Assembly (NCBI GenBank): GCA_031472005.1
Contig: PZJY01000002.1
Coordinates: 1,860,001 to 1,924,000, forward strand
Reading direction: 5' to 3'
Length of the DNA: 64,000 bases
From: Tetracladium setigerum
Taxonomy: Eukaryota; Ascomycota; Leotiomycetes; Helotiales
The translations under genes and the position numbers were made by a program. Shown piece after piece: positions 1 through 10,483 of this stretch. Every line of letters begins with the position of its first letter. Within the stretch, counting starts at the first letter, position 1. The notes under the pieces are model-generated. The model saw nothing but the letters and a program-made list of their open reading frames with translations, was not told the DNA's origin and searched no databases.

Positions 1-589
1 CCGTCACACTCACCGAATCCTGCGAGGCAGACACGCTAGATGATGCCGAATAGTCTCTGCGCACCAATACAACTCCTCACCCGGGGAGTGTGGCACTGCG
101 GTGGATGAAGTCCATTTGCAGGCGGCGTTTGCAAGCCTGCAAGCTGCCTTTGGTTCAGCCTCACAAGGTCGGGGACTGCCAATCATCAGCTGCCACATGC
201 AATAGTGTTTGTCGCAAAAGGTGCAGGACTTGTTCGTTTCAACAAGCCTTGTTCCCGCACTCGGTGGTTGTGGTGGAGGGGGTGTTTTATGACAGAGGTT
301 AGAACGAACAAGGGGCTAGATGGTCGCCTCGTTGAGCAAAACAAGCCACGGGCTACTTGCAAGTCGGGAGCCTGATGCATTGCGCTACCGCGCAACCATG
401 AGATATTAATATTCTGTGACTGTTCGGCTTGATGGGACGAATTCACAGCCTGACAGAAGGTGTTTTTTTATTGTGGAAATTGTTTACTTTCTCTTTTATA
501 CAAATCATTTCGTGCTTGCTTGTAGATCGCGGAAACTCATACTCACTTGGACATCACCAACCAACTTCGTACCTATCAATCACATCACT
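1..589. other. 5' intergenic region
   Basis: No convincing gene is seen. Short open frames on both strands lack recognisable domains. Around positions 349-405 the minus strand has a tRNA-like D-arm followed by a possible anticodon arm, but no B box or acceptor stem follows. The last 150 bases are T/A-rich and probably hold the promoter and leader of the Hsp70-like gene that starts at 590. Confidence 0.5.
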
Positions 590-2739
590 ATGTCTTCATC
601 AGATATGGCAGCCTTGTCGCTCGACCAGCGAAAGCTGATTGTCGGATTGGATTTTGGAACGACCTTTTCTGGAATTGCATGGGCAGAGACAAGACGAGTA
701 AGTGGTTGATTTTCATTTTGTTTTTGTCTCTGAGGGACGCTTTGTTTACATTCTCGCTCGCTTGTTCTCCGGACTGGAGGGGGAAAGTGGGCTGCAAGTA
801 TATCCATCGCTAACATATACTCCCTCACAGGCCGACCATCAATCAGTCATCGAATCATGGCCTTCGAGCATCGGCACAAGAGAGGGAATGAGCAGTGTCA
901 AAGTACCGACCGAAATCAGATATACTCCCGATGGAATTGAATGGGGTTTTCAAATCCCAGCCACAGCTGAGAGACACCAGTGGTTCAAATTGTATGTTTT
1001 ATTTATTACCGCCAAGTCCTTATCACACTTTCGGAGGGGTAGCAAGCTGACAATCGTGTAGAGGACTTTCTGATGGGAAGAGTAATGGCGAGAAGAGCTC
1101 CGAAGACTTGACAAGCGATTACTTGACGGAGCTGTGCAAACATCTCATGTACACTCTGGAGCAGAAAGTGGGAGCTTCAATTCTGCGAACTATTCCTCTC
1201 GAGTTCTGCCTAACGGTCCCCGCAATCTGGTCTGAAGTCGCCAAGGAGAAGACTCTCAAGGCATGCCAAAAGGCCGGCTTGAAATCTAAAGCCGAGATCT
1301 TGCTTGTTTCCGAGCCTGTGAGTTACAAATTTATTCTCTAATCAGATGGACATTTCTAATTTATGGGTAGGAAGCTGCTGCTATTTACGCTCTCCATGGT
1401 CTAGATCCCCACGGTCTCGCTGTTGGTGAGAGTTTCATCCTTTGCGATGCTGGAGGAGGAACTGTAGATTTGATTTCATACACCATCACTGCTTTATATC
1501 CTATTCTCAAAGTCAAGGAAGCTGCCTCGGGAACTGGAGGACTTTGTGGTTCAACATTCTTGAACAGACGGTTCGGTGAGTTTTTGACAAATAAGCTTGG
1601 GAAAGTGGAGGAATGGGATGATGAGCTTCTCGCTGAGGCGATGGAGAGATTTGACTCTGTCGTAAGTTCTCAAATCAAGCCCAGAAATAACAGCAGCATC
1701 ATATTGAAAACTTCAATAGATCAAGAAGCAATACTCGCCTTCCACCAACACGGACGGCTATACAATCCCCGTTCCCGGCCTGCCAAACAACGCAGAATTA
1801 GGTATTCGCCGTGGTCGACTCACCATCAAAGCCTCGGAGATGAACTCCATATTCGAGCCCATCATTCTAAAAGTCATTGACCTCGTCAAGGGGCAGATGA
1901 CAGCCACCAACAAGACCATTCGAGCCGTTCTCCTGGTCGGTGGATTCGGACAAAACAACTACCTCAAGGAACGGCTACGATCCACCCTTGGAAGCAGTGT
2001 TGCGGTTTTGCAGCCTCCTAATGCTTGGACTGCTGTGGTTCGTGGTGCTGTCATGATGGGATTGGCAAATGCAAATAGCAAGTATGCTGCGGTTGGTATC
2101 GAGTCAAGAGCAGCAAGGAAGCATTATGGCGTTGAGCGTACGTTATCCTTCTACTTTTTCTATTCCCTAACAGAATACGTGAAAGAGAAAAAAAATACTG
2201 ACCCTTGTCCATCTAGTCAGTGTTGAATTTGATCCAGCGATTCATACGGATAGTAAGAAGTAAGCCACCACCATCCTTCAATCCCCCCTTCTCCCCCGAA
2301 AAAACCCAAGCTAACAACTTACTCCATCAGATACTGGTGTGAAAAAGATAACTGCTACCGCGTAAACGTCATGTCCTGGTTCATCACCAAAGGCAGCCCT
2401 GTCGAAGAGAACAAACCCCACGAAATCACCTTCGTAACCGACCACCCCTTCGACAGCGGCAAACCGCAAACCGAAAAATTGCACCTGTACTGCGACTCGG
2501 ACTCGCCCACGGCACCGATCCACAAGAATGAAAATGTGCGCCAGCTGGCTACGCTGGAAGCGGATTTGAATGCCCTCACGACGTATGATTTGGCCAGCAC
2601 GATTTTGTTTAGGAAGGATGGGAAGAAGTATTATGCTACGAGTGGGGCGGTCGAGTGTACGTTTTATAGCGCGAGTACGAAGTATGTGCTGTTGAGTCAG
2701 AATAAGAGGTATGATACTGTTACTGCGGAGTATGCTTAG
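590..2739 (+). CDS. Hsp70-like ATPase of the HSPA12 type
   Basis: Seven exons (590-697, 831-991, 1062-1317, 1371-1661, 1720-2137, 2217-2259, 2331-2739) join in frame to give 561 residues. The actin/Hsp70-fold nucleotide-binding signatures are present in order: phosphate loop 1 (GLDFGTTFSGIAW) near residue 20, phosphate loop 2 (CDAGGGTVDL) in exon 4, and the adenosine motif (LLVGGFGQNNYL) in exon 5. There is no canonical Hsp70 substrate-binding domain; the C-terminal ~140 residues are a separate beta-rich segment, as in the large fungal family of HSPA12-like proteins whose members often lie near HET and NLR genes. The family is thought to bind ATP, but clients are unknown. The ATG at 590 is chosen because the upstream part of the frame carries no similarity. 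All splice sites follow GT-AG. Confidence 0.88.
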
Positions 2740-4278
2740 ATGGGGAGAGAGAGAAAGAAAGAAAGAGAAGGGGGGACTATTCGTCTTTGTTTAGGATTTG
2801 GGATCATTGCTTTTTTTTGTGTGGGAGTTTGAAGGTTGTATGGAATTTGGATATATCGTTCTTACTTATTTTTGGAAGTAAATCCAAGACCGTATTCAGC
2901 GTTTTGAGGGAGTGTGTGGATTTATATGAGCTTCTTTTTGTCTGCTCAGGTCATGATTTACACACGTACTTTGCACCGCAAGATATTAATTTTACGTTTT
3001 TATGAAGATATAACTACAAGCCAATCTCCTCTTCCCTTTTGTTACTATTGATATATTCTTCCTTTTCTTTAGCTCTTTCCTGCCCTTGAAAATTCATATG
3101 ATATATATGAAAACAAATTTCGAGTTCCACGATCTCAACTTCACCGACTTACTTCTCCAACTGCAGGGAAGTTTCATCTTGTAGACGAAGAGAATAAGTA
3201 CTAAAAACAATAGAAGAACACTACTAGTATTCAGAAGCCTATAACGATCAATTTTATCTAGCTGGATGTTCACAGTGTGAAAGTGATAATATATCCAACA
3301 TCAAAAATCAGAACCAGTCAGCTTTTCAAATGCTTCCAGTTAGACTTCAGTATTAAATGGAAGCCAGCGGATCTTCAGTGTGCTCACCTTGCCTCTCTTC
3401 CTAAATTTCTCGAGGGCTGCTCGTATCCATGTCCCACACTAGAATATAAGATGAATGATTTCGAATTCGGCAGGCTGCCCTCTACCTACACATACTTCCG
3501 CCATATCATCAACACAATAATGGCATTAGTACAAGGAGGCGAAAATGGGCTAATACTCTCAAGAGATGTACATACTCAAATAAGTCGTCGTCAGTTCTCG
3601 CCGGAAATCACAAAGAGCTTGACATTGAAAAGACTTTTCTTCGCATCCGAGGGTTTTGTTTTACTTGGGGATCAAAAGGCCTGGAAGTTCATCCTCACGA
3701 TGCAGAGAAGTAATCGTCGTCATTTCAGACCATGATGTCGAGAGAAATTCGACAATAACGTATACCTTGACCACGACACGTTCTTCGACAGCACCCAGAA
3801 CTTGAAGAAATCAAACGCCAAAAGAACTACACCCATACGAAGCACCACCTCCACCCAACAAACGAGCCGAGTCTATTTGAGATAGCGCAGAACGAAACGT
3901 TTAGTGTTGAAGCGGAATTTAGGAAAGTTCCCATCTCGATAGACGAGATTTTTCACTTCTCCAGTCAGATATCCACGGGGTGAAGATTTCTAACCAACAA
4001 AAATGGTTAGGAATTTGGCCCCTTGCTATTACTGGGTAAAGCATGACTCACCACAAAGTCTGCAGGAGATCACTGTCTCGCATTTAGAATTATCTGTGAG
4101 AGGTCACAACACCCCACATTCACTTGGATGATGGAGTACAACTCCAGCAACTTGCATTTCAACCAGAATGGTTTACGTAGACCATCGAAAGATTCATTTC
4201 ATTAAGCTAATGTTTTCGGAAAGGGAGCAAGACTGAGGCCCATCAACGGGAGCATCTCAATCCAATCCTGCGGCACGT
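2740..4278. other. Intergenic region with one unexplained frame
   Basis: The first 40 bases are a GA-rich purine tract just after the Hsp70-like stop codon. The rest is AT-rich and holds only the doubtful frame at 3277-3735, described separately. No RNA gene or recognisable mobile element is seen. Confidence 0.5.
3277..3735 (+). pseudogene. Unrecognised open frame, possible gene relic
   Basis: An open frame of 152 codons runs here, but its first in-frame ATG is only at 3451, leaving about 94 residues. No domain is recognised with confidence. The stretch around LKRLFFASEGFVLLG weakly resembles the Arg-rich RRFF-x-T-x-x-G-Y-x-GLG block found near the C-terminus of many HET-domain proteins. If that is right, this is the tail of a decayed HET gene. 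This is inference; chance openness cannot be excluded. Confidence 0.18.
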
Positions 4279-5548
4279 TTAGCACGCATAACTGATAGCA
4301 GCGTGGACGATATATGTCGTTTTGGAGGCATCATATGGAATGGTGAAGGTATCGGTGGTTGCGCCCGCCTGGGGAGAGTGCTTGTTCCCGAATTGTCCTG
4401 GAGCAATCTTGGTTGGGGGTTTGGTGCCAAGGTAGAAGTGTGTCTCGGAGATATACCAAGGTGCACTGGTGGTGTATGTAAGAACGAGGTTTGTTCCGAC
4501 CTTGACGATCGTGAATGTGCCCACAATGGTAGCTTTGGAGATGTCATTCCCTCCAGCGCCCATGTAGAGGTTGCCTGAGACTGGGACCGCACCCTGAATG
4601 ACCCATCCCCAGTTCTTGCCAATGCCGAGTGAGACGAAAGTCTTGTCAACATCACCAGCAGAGGTAGCATACCCATAAGCAGTACCGCCGCAAGTTTTGG
4701 GTGGAGGTGGGGGCAAAGTTCCGCAAGGCTGGGTCGTTTCAAGTACTGTTGCTTCGTAAAGATTCAAGAAGCCGGCACCTCCACAGATCTGAGCAGAATT
4801 ACCACTGCAAGCCAAATTGCAGTTGGAAGAGTCAGAAGGTACACTTCCACCTTGAAGTGCAACACCACAGTAACACTCTCCATAGTATTCAGTGGCGGCG
4901 AGTGGATAGTATTGATTACCGCAAGCTGTAAGACATTGTTCTGTGGTGAGTTGGTTGAAGTCGAGTTGGTCTTGGCGCCAGTGCACAGCACGGTAGCCAG
5001 TACCCTCCGAATAGCAACCCTTTGCTGTGTACTGTGAAGCGATTGTAGACAGATCTACAGCAGAAAAGGCGGAATCCTGGTAGACCGAAAAGCGTTTATC
5101 GGCGCCACAAAATTGGTTTGCGTTTCCATTGCAAGGGGCATTGCACTCGCTCTCAGGAACAGAGATTGGTGGTAGAGACGTACCGCATTGGCAATTTCCA
5201 AAATAGACCAAGCCAGCATATTTGAATCCGTTGGACTGAAGCACTCATTAGCCAACGGTTTAACATCTGGAAAGGCAGAGGACTTACCTTGCAAGTAGCA
5301 GTACAGGTCTCGACTGTCATCGTGCTCCATTCGAGGCGTGGGTTGTATGGCAGAACAGTCAGAGGATCGGTCTCGGCGAAACATCCAACATAGGTGAATG
5401 CCGCATAGTTGTTCTGCGAGCACGGTGGAAGTGGAGGAGCATCCGTTCGACGTTGAAGTTTGCTGTATCCTTGACTGACAGCAGGTGTTGCGGAGGTGGA
5501 AGAGACGAGAGTGATGGCCGCAATGGCAGAGGAAATGAAGGCCTTCAT
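4279..5548 (-). CDS. Secreted protein with two WSC domains
   Basis: Two exons (5548-5288 and 5235-4279, 52-bp intron) encode 405 residues. A signal peptide covers about residues 1-20. Two WSC domains follow, near residues 52-140 and 155-250, each with the Cys pattern of this carbohydrate-binding fold (YVGCF...C...C...GNCQCG...C...FCG, then KGCYSEG...ECYCG...ICGG). A Pro-rich linker leads to a C-terminal beta-rich domain (about 270-390) with WGW, GAGGNDISK and SETHFYLG motifs. That pattern is seen in secreted bacterial and fungal proteins of unassigned function. There is no C-terminal membrane segment, so this is not a Wsc1-type stress sensor; it more likely binds cell-wall glycans outside the cell. 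The start is fixed by the signal peptide. Confidence 0.87.
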
Positions 5549-7231
5549 GCTGTGATGAGTTTGGTTGTGAAAACGAGAGAGTTAAGAGGCAAGAACAGGT
5601 GAAGAGTTGGTTGAACAGCAGGATGAAGGCATTGTCGCTGAACTTATAGACTTCATGAAGTGCGAAAAAGACTCTAAAGTCTAAGTAAGAAATGCTCTAG
5701 CAAGCTGCAGTAGAGAATGCGCAAGGCGTTCAATGCTGCCGGCTCTGAGAGAGTGGTGAAACTCGCCTCCGTACGTAATAGGCTCTCAAAGTCAAGAGAG
5801 GACGCTGGGCCGTCTTTATCGTTCGTGGAATGATTTTCAGGTGAGGTGCCTTTTTTTTCCCAAGCCCAAATCAATAGTTTGAAGGCGGCTTCTAGGCCAC
5901 ACGTGTTTCGGGCTGAACAACAACAACTCGGTGGAGGCCAACCGCCAATGCTGCTGTATGGAGAATATGGAGACTCGTTAGCCTCTGCAATGAAAGGATG
6001 CGGGGACGATGACTTCGCTATTCCGTTTGAATGTGACATCTACAGCCTTTGCTTCCCTACTTTGGCCACTTTTGGGCCTTGGGAAGATTGGTAGTGGGAT
6101 GCTCACGACAAAGTTTTTGTACAATTGGTACCTGGCTAGAACTTACTTGAAAGCCATCTAATAACAATCGGAGAGTGTTTCCGGGGCGAGCAGCACTACT
6201 TGGGATTTCGTGGCTGGCTTTAATGTCGCATTTCAGATGCAGAGGTAGCTAGCCTATTAGCGCGCGTCCATTCCCAAGCAGCAACTCCTCGGAAGTCCAA
6301 CGTTCTTGGATGATAGGGTTACCATCCTTATTCCAAATAAGCCTTTCTGCAAGGATCAAGCACGCGCCTCAGGAACTCGGTATTCTCCGAAACCTTGAAT
6401 CATTCCACGGCGGTAGGCATGTTTGGAATGAATACCGAGAGTATCGTCGTCCCAATTCCAGGTGCTCAGGATCACCGGTAGTCCTAAGAGTCACTTGACT
6501 CCTATGATCACGTTCATAACATAAGTCCTTAATAAGGCCGTAACCTATTAGGCCTAGCTTATCGTACGATGTAAGTTAGGCGCATATCGGACGTAGGCCG
6601 TAACTATACCGGTCCTAGCCTGTTTTGCTAATGTATATAGTCACGTGTTATGGGGTATTGAGATAGCTATTATAACACACTATATGCGAACAGTCTGGCT
6701 TCAATTTTCCATTTTTCATCTTGGACCTTCAGGACCTTTTTTCTCTTTCAATTACCCTGGTAAGGTAGGCTTAGTGAACAAAGTCTCGTCCTCTTGTATT
6801 GGTAGTAAGATAACTGCAAGTCCATGATCCCATGTGCATTGCATCACATCCTTCTCCATCTCTCAACTCCTTCATTTGCCTAACCTTCATTCCAACTCAC
6901 AGCACCTCAAGAACACACATGACTTGCGTTTTAGAGATATTATTATATTAATACACCAAACAGTAACTTTGGCGCTGTAGTACTGTATTTCGGTTCAATT
7001 TCCACAACAAAACCCGAAACCGGCTTCCTTTGATAATACAGGCAGAAAATACCGCCTACGTCCCTCGTTCGAGCCTTTTCTCCCATGCGCACAACACAAA
7101 TCGACCATGCATGCACTTACTACCTGTAAGGTCTTCTCGATATCCTACATATCAAACTCGTACCTTCTGTTGAGACGTTCTGCTTTCTCACCAACTTCTC
7201 ACGCTTGTCATCTGCTTAGTCGCTGGCGCCG
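5549..7231. other. Intergenic region
   Basis: About 1.7 kb without a supportable gene. It holds a diverged 60-bp duplication near 6535-6619 and a 32-bp interrupted palindrome at 6646-6677 (TGTTAT ... ATAACA). These may be traces of an old transposable element. Small open frames here have no recognisable domains. Confidence 0.5.
6535..6619. repeat. Diverged 60-bp direct duplication
   Basis: AGGCCGTAAC occurs at 6535-6544 and again at 6595-6604. CCTAGC follows each copy at a matching distance (6553 and 6614). The two copies are therefore a diverged tandem unit of about 60 bp. Its origin is not recognised; a decayed transposon end is one possibility. Confidence 0.4.
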
Positions 7232-8809
7232 TCAATGGTCATACTTCGCTTCCCTGTAGTCTCCCGGGTTGTAGTTGTAGCCTCCCGTGTCACCTGGCTG
7301 AAAAGGCGGACCCAAAAATCTGTATAGGCCGCCATATTGGCCCGGCACATGAGGTGGATTCGGCACAAAATACGGAGATACTACCCTGAAATCTGATGGT
7401 TTCTCTTTAAAACCAACTTTAGTCCGCCCAAATGGGGGTGGGGCCCCGCCATGTAATCCGTATGAATAGGACAGGTCAATTATTTCTCTGTGACGAATTT
7501 GTTCCAGGGCGCGGTCCGAATGCTCAATAATTGGATGCTGGTCCGGTGGAAGTTGAGCTGGGGGAGGTTGAGCTGGTGCGGGTTGAGCTTGTGGTGGAGG
7601 TTGAGCTTGTCGAAGTTGAATTTGTGGAGGTTGAGCTGGTGGAGGTCGATCTGGTGAAGGTTGAGCTAGTGGTGGAAATTGAGCATGTAACCGCTGAATT
7701 TCAGCCTGGTACTGCTGAACTTGAGCCTCTGCCTGCTGAATTTGTGGAAGATGAGACTTAAGGTGATGCTCTGTCTGAGCTAGCTGCGTGACTACCCCGT
7801 TCAGTTCTGGTATTGATCCCATTGGATTCAGAATGTTTTGCCACCTTTGAACCTCTGAGATCGCACTTACTATTTGATCTGAGGGACCACTCAACGAGGT
7901 CCGCGAATATGCCTGTTTCTATTAGCACACTTGAATAGCGGAGCCAACCCCAGGATTTGGGTAAAATCTTACCGGTACAGGAGGTCCGCTCGCAGAAGTT
8001 TGGGGCTGTACTGGTTGAATCTGCGGAATCTGGGACGGTGGATGTGGATATGGTGGATGTGGAGCGTACCGTTGAGGTGCAAAACCTCTCTGCTCAACGC
8101 CAGGGGGCCGGGGCGGTCCTATATGGCCTCCGACTGCACGCCCCATATACTGTGGGTATGGTGGTGGTACGTAGCACGGATATCCAATTATGTTTCCGGC
8201 ATGTTGTGGGGGCGGATAGCCAGGGTGATAGACTTGTCCAGGTGGTGGAGGACCAGGCGGAGGATAATAGAATTGTCTATGGGCTGGAGGACCAGGCGGA
8301 GGGTGGATTGGGTATTGAACGTACGGATTCATGTTCACGGGCGGTCCTTGAGCTGGAGCTGGAGCGGGAGCCGGCAATGGGACTTGAGCAGGAGGAGGAG
8401 CAGGAACTCGAACTTGGGCAGGACGGCGAGCTTCAGAAGGACGACGAGCTGGAGCTGGAGCCTGAACTGGGCGTTGGACTGGACGTGGAACTGGAACTGG
8501 AACTGGAACTTTGGTAGGATCTGGAGCTGGACCTTGAACTGGACCTACTGGACCTGGAGACTGAGGTGGGGGAAAGGAAGCTGGACCTTGAAATGGACCT
8601 GGAACTGAACGTGGAGCCTGAGATTGAGCAGGAGATGGGCCTGTAATTCGAGCAGGAGGAGCTGGACATAATTGAGCCGGAGGCGGAGGGAAAACGCGCC
8701 CTGCTGTTGGACTCTGTGCTGACATGTCTATCTCAGCTTGACCAGACGCCTTTCTTTGAAATTGTCCCAAAGCTCGCGAGTTAGTATGCTCCGGTGTCAG
8801 CCGTGACAT
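7232..8809 (-). CDS. Proline/glutamine-rich low-complexity protein
   Basis: Two exons (8809-7973 and 7912-7232) join in phase across a 60-bp intron to give 505 residues. The N-terminal 280 residues are extremely Pro-rich, with PVP and PAP runs and PPPGPP-type segments mixed with Tyr and Gly. The middle holds a short helical, Gln-rich stretch (about residues 285-350, IQQAEAQVQQYQAEIQRL) that may form a coiled coil. A second Pro/Gln run and a Tyr/Gly-rich tail follow. No catalytic domain, signal peptide or membrane segment is seen. Such composition is common in RNA-processing, actin-associated or condensate-forming proteins, but nothing here picks one. The start lies 86 bp after the stop codon of the preceding gene on the same strand. 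Confidence 0.65.
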
Positions 8810-8847
8810 TGTATCTACGTAGAAATCAGTCTCATCCTTTGAGTAAG

Positions 8848-8876
8848 TACCTTACCTACCGTACCAAAGTAAGGTA
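8848..8876. repeat. Short inverted repeat between two minus-strand genes
   Basis: TACCTTAC at 8848-8855 is matched by GTAAGGTA at 8869-8876, and further GGTA repeats extend to 8884. Similar ACCTTACCTA sequence recurs near 10214-10236. It may be promoter sequence of the proline-rich gene. No specific factor is assigned. Confidence 0.35.
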
Positions 8877-8894
8877 GGTAGGTAATGTATGAAA

Positions 8895-9441
8895 TCAAGA
8901 GAACTCCAGCGACTTACCCAATTTTTCAACCGCTTTAGACTCCACAACTTCGGGAGTAGAATTGTCGTAAACAGATGGCGACGTTAAGACTTGCTGTTCA
9001 ACTTCTCCTCCTCCCACTGATGACCCTGGAGCTTTCCCTTCATTGTTTCCTGCTGCTTCTGCTTCTGCTTTCACTCCTGATTCCGCAGCGGTTTTTCTCC
9101 TCCATTTATCAACTGTATTTTGTCGTAATTTCGCTAAGCTTTCAAGAGAAGCCATGTTAATTTTGCATGATTCTTCCACACGCTTCATCATCTTTTGACG
9201 CTCTTCCTGTTCAGTCATTGGCCTTGAAGAAGAACTCGTAGGGGGATCGTCACATAATTCTTTCATTTTTTTTGGCCCTCTTTCCACCACCCTCTTCCTG
9301 TTCAATCGCTGGCTTTGAAGAAGAACTCGTAGGGACATCGTCACATAATTCTTTCCTTTTCTTCGTCCCCTTTCCACCATCTTCCTGTTTAATCGCTGGC
9401 TGTGATGGAGAACTCGTAGGAAGGGGGTCATCGCTTTGCAT
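8895..9441 (-). CDS. Lys/Glu-rich protein with 29-residue repeats, frame broken at A8
   Basis: The frame starting at 9441 encodes two copies of a repeat of the form PTSS-x-x-PAI-x-QE-x-GG-KG-x-KKRKELCDD. It then ends at a stop just after a run of eight A residues on the coding strand (T8 at 9266-9273). A third copy continues one frame over and runs to the stop at 8895. With seven A residues the three copies would be continuous and the product would have 181 residues. The repeats carry basic KKRK clusters that could act as nuclear localisation signals. The C-terminal part is a charged helix (around MASLESLAKLRQNTVDKW) and a disordered tail. No family is recognised. Either the run is miscounted or the gene is mutated. 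Confidence 0.5.
9204..9441 (-). repeat. Three imperfect 87-91 bp coding repeats
   Basis: TTCCTGT landmarks at 9204, 9295 and 9382 (plus strand) mark three copies. The spacing is 91 bp and then 87 bp. Only 87 is a multiple of three, so the copy boundary at 9266-9273 is where the reading frame is lost. Confidence 0.7.
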
Positions 9442-10483
9442 TGTGCCAGCGAGAGGCTCAGTAGCGAGAATGCCGCAATAAAATAATGAGATACTGCAGC
9501 GAGAGCGAAAGACTTCGTGCAGTACAGCAGCACTAGCAGAGAATACTAGCAAAAATTATCTCTATCTTTCTTTCCCACCGTTAGAATGGAAAATGGAGGG
9601 AAGGTACTCACATAATTGAAAGGGTTATGCCGAATATATGAAGTAGCGCAGAGAGTTCGTTATCGATGTAAGATCCTATGTTGACAATGGATGGATGGAT
9701 ACCCTAGGTTATAAGACTGAATGGTGAGGATGAAAAGGATAGTACCATAGGTAAGGTATCTATGAGAACTGCATGGTCGAGAGGAAGGGATGAAGGATGA
9801 TGGAAGAGGAACTGGGCAAAAACTTTACGAGGGAGGAATATGCTATCTATCATGGCTTTCACTCAGATCGTGACTTCCCTTGGGGGGAGTGGTTTAGGGA
9901 GCAAATCAGCTTTCCCAAAGAACGAAATACTTCAGTCTGATCGTGGCGTCCACGAAAAAGATACCTATTATCTCATTAGCAAAACCACTCCCCTCGAAGA
10001 AAAACAATTGAGCGATGATACCTGGAACAGGAGAGCAGGAGAATAGTCACCAAAAACACAAGCACACCCCAACAACGACCAGACACAGATCCAGATGCAG
10101 ATACAGAAGTAATTGATTGGCATTACACTCATAAATTTGCAGATCTACAGAAAAAGGAAAAAAAGTGAAGAAAACCAAGAGCGAACCAGCCCCGTTCCAT
10201 ATCTATCTATACCATACCTTACCTATCTTACTAGGTAGGCAGACGACAACAACAACACACAAAAAGAGACAAGGGAAAACACCAATAAAATAAAGGATAT
10301 GCTAACCGATACCCAGGTCGCAATCATCATTGGTCTGGCCCTTGGGGTTTTTTGAAAAGTAACTCCGAAAATATGTCCAAACCAGTTTCCCCGCAAAAAA
10401 AAAAGAGTAACCTTGTGAGATTTACAATTCCAACCAATACACACACTTTGTCTCGCCTTCCCTAATTTTTCTTCTCCCCTCCT
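9442..10483. other. Intergenic region
   Basis: About 1 kb with no supportable gene. A 68-codon plus-strand frame at 9840-10046 has no recognisable feature. The stretch 10205-10236 is rich in TACC/TACCTTACC words. The minus-strand frame at 10223-10444 is probably 3' untranslated sequence of the GH76 gene. Confidence 0.5.

Noticed and set aside
349..405. tRNA-like arm on the minus strand
   Set aside because: A D-arm-like hairpin and possible anticodon arm are visible, but there is no T arm, B box or acceptor stem. At most it is a fragment.
7531..8608. Plus-strand Glu/Leu- and Trp/Arg-rich frames
   Set aside because: They are antisense of the proline-rich coding region; their composition is the mirror of Pro and Gln codons.
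8814..8917. Intron joining the Lys/Glu repeat gene to the proline-rich gene
   Set aside because: The GTAAGT donor at 8917 leaves two bases of a codon. No acceptor before the next ATG fits that phase; the best one gives an early stop.
9840..10046. 68-codon plus-strand frame
   Set aside because: It has a proper ATG but no domain, no neighbour logic and lies in repeat-rich intergenic DNA.
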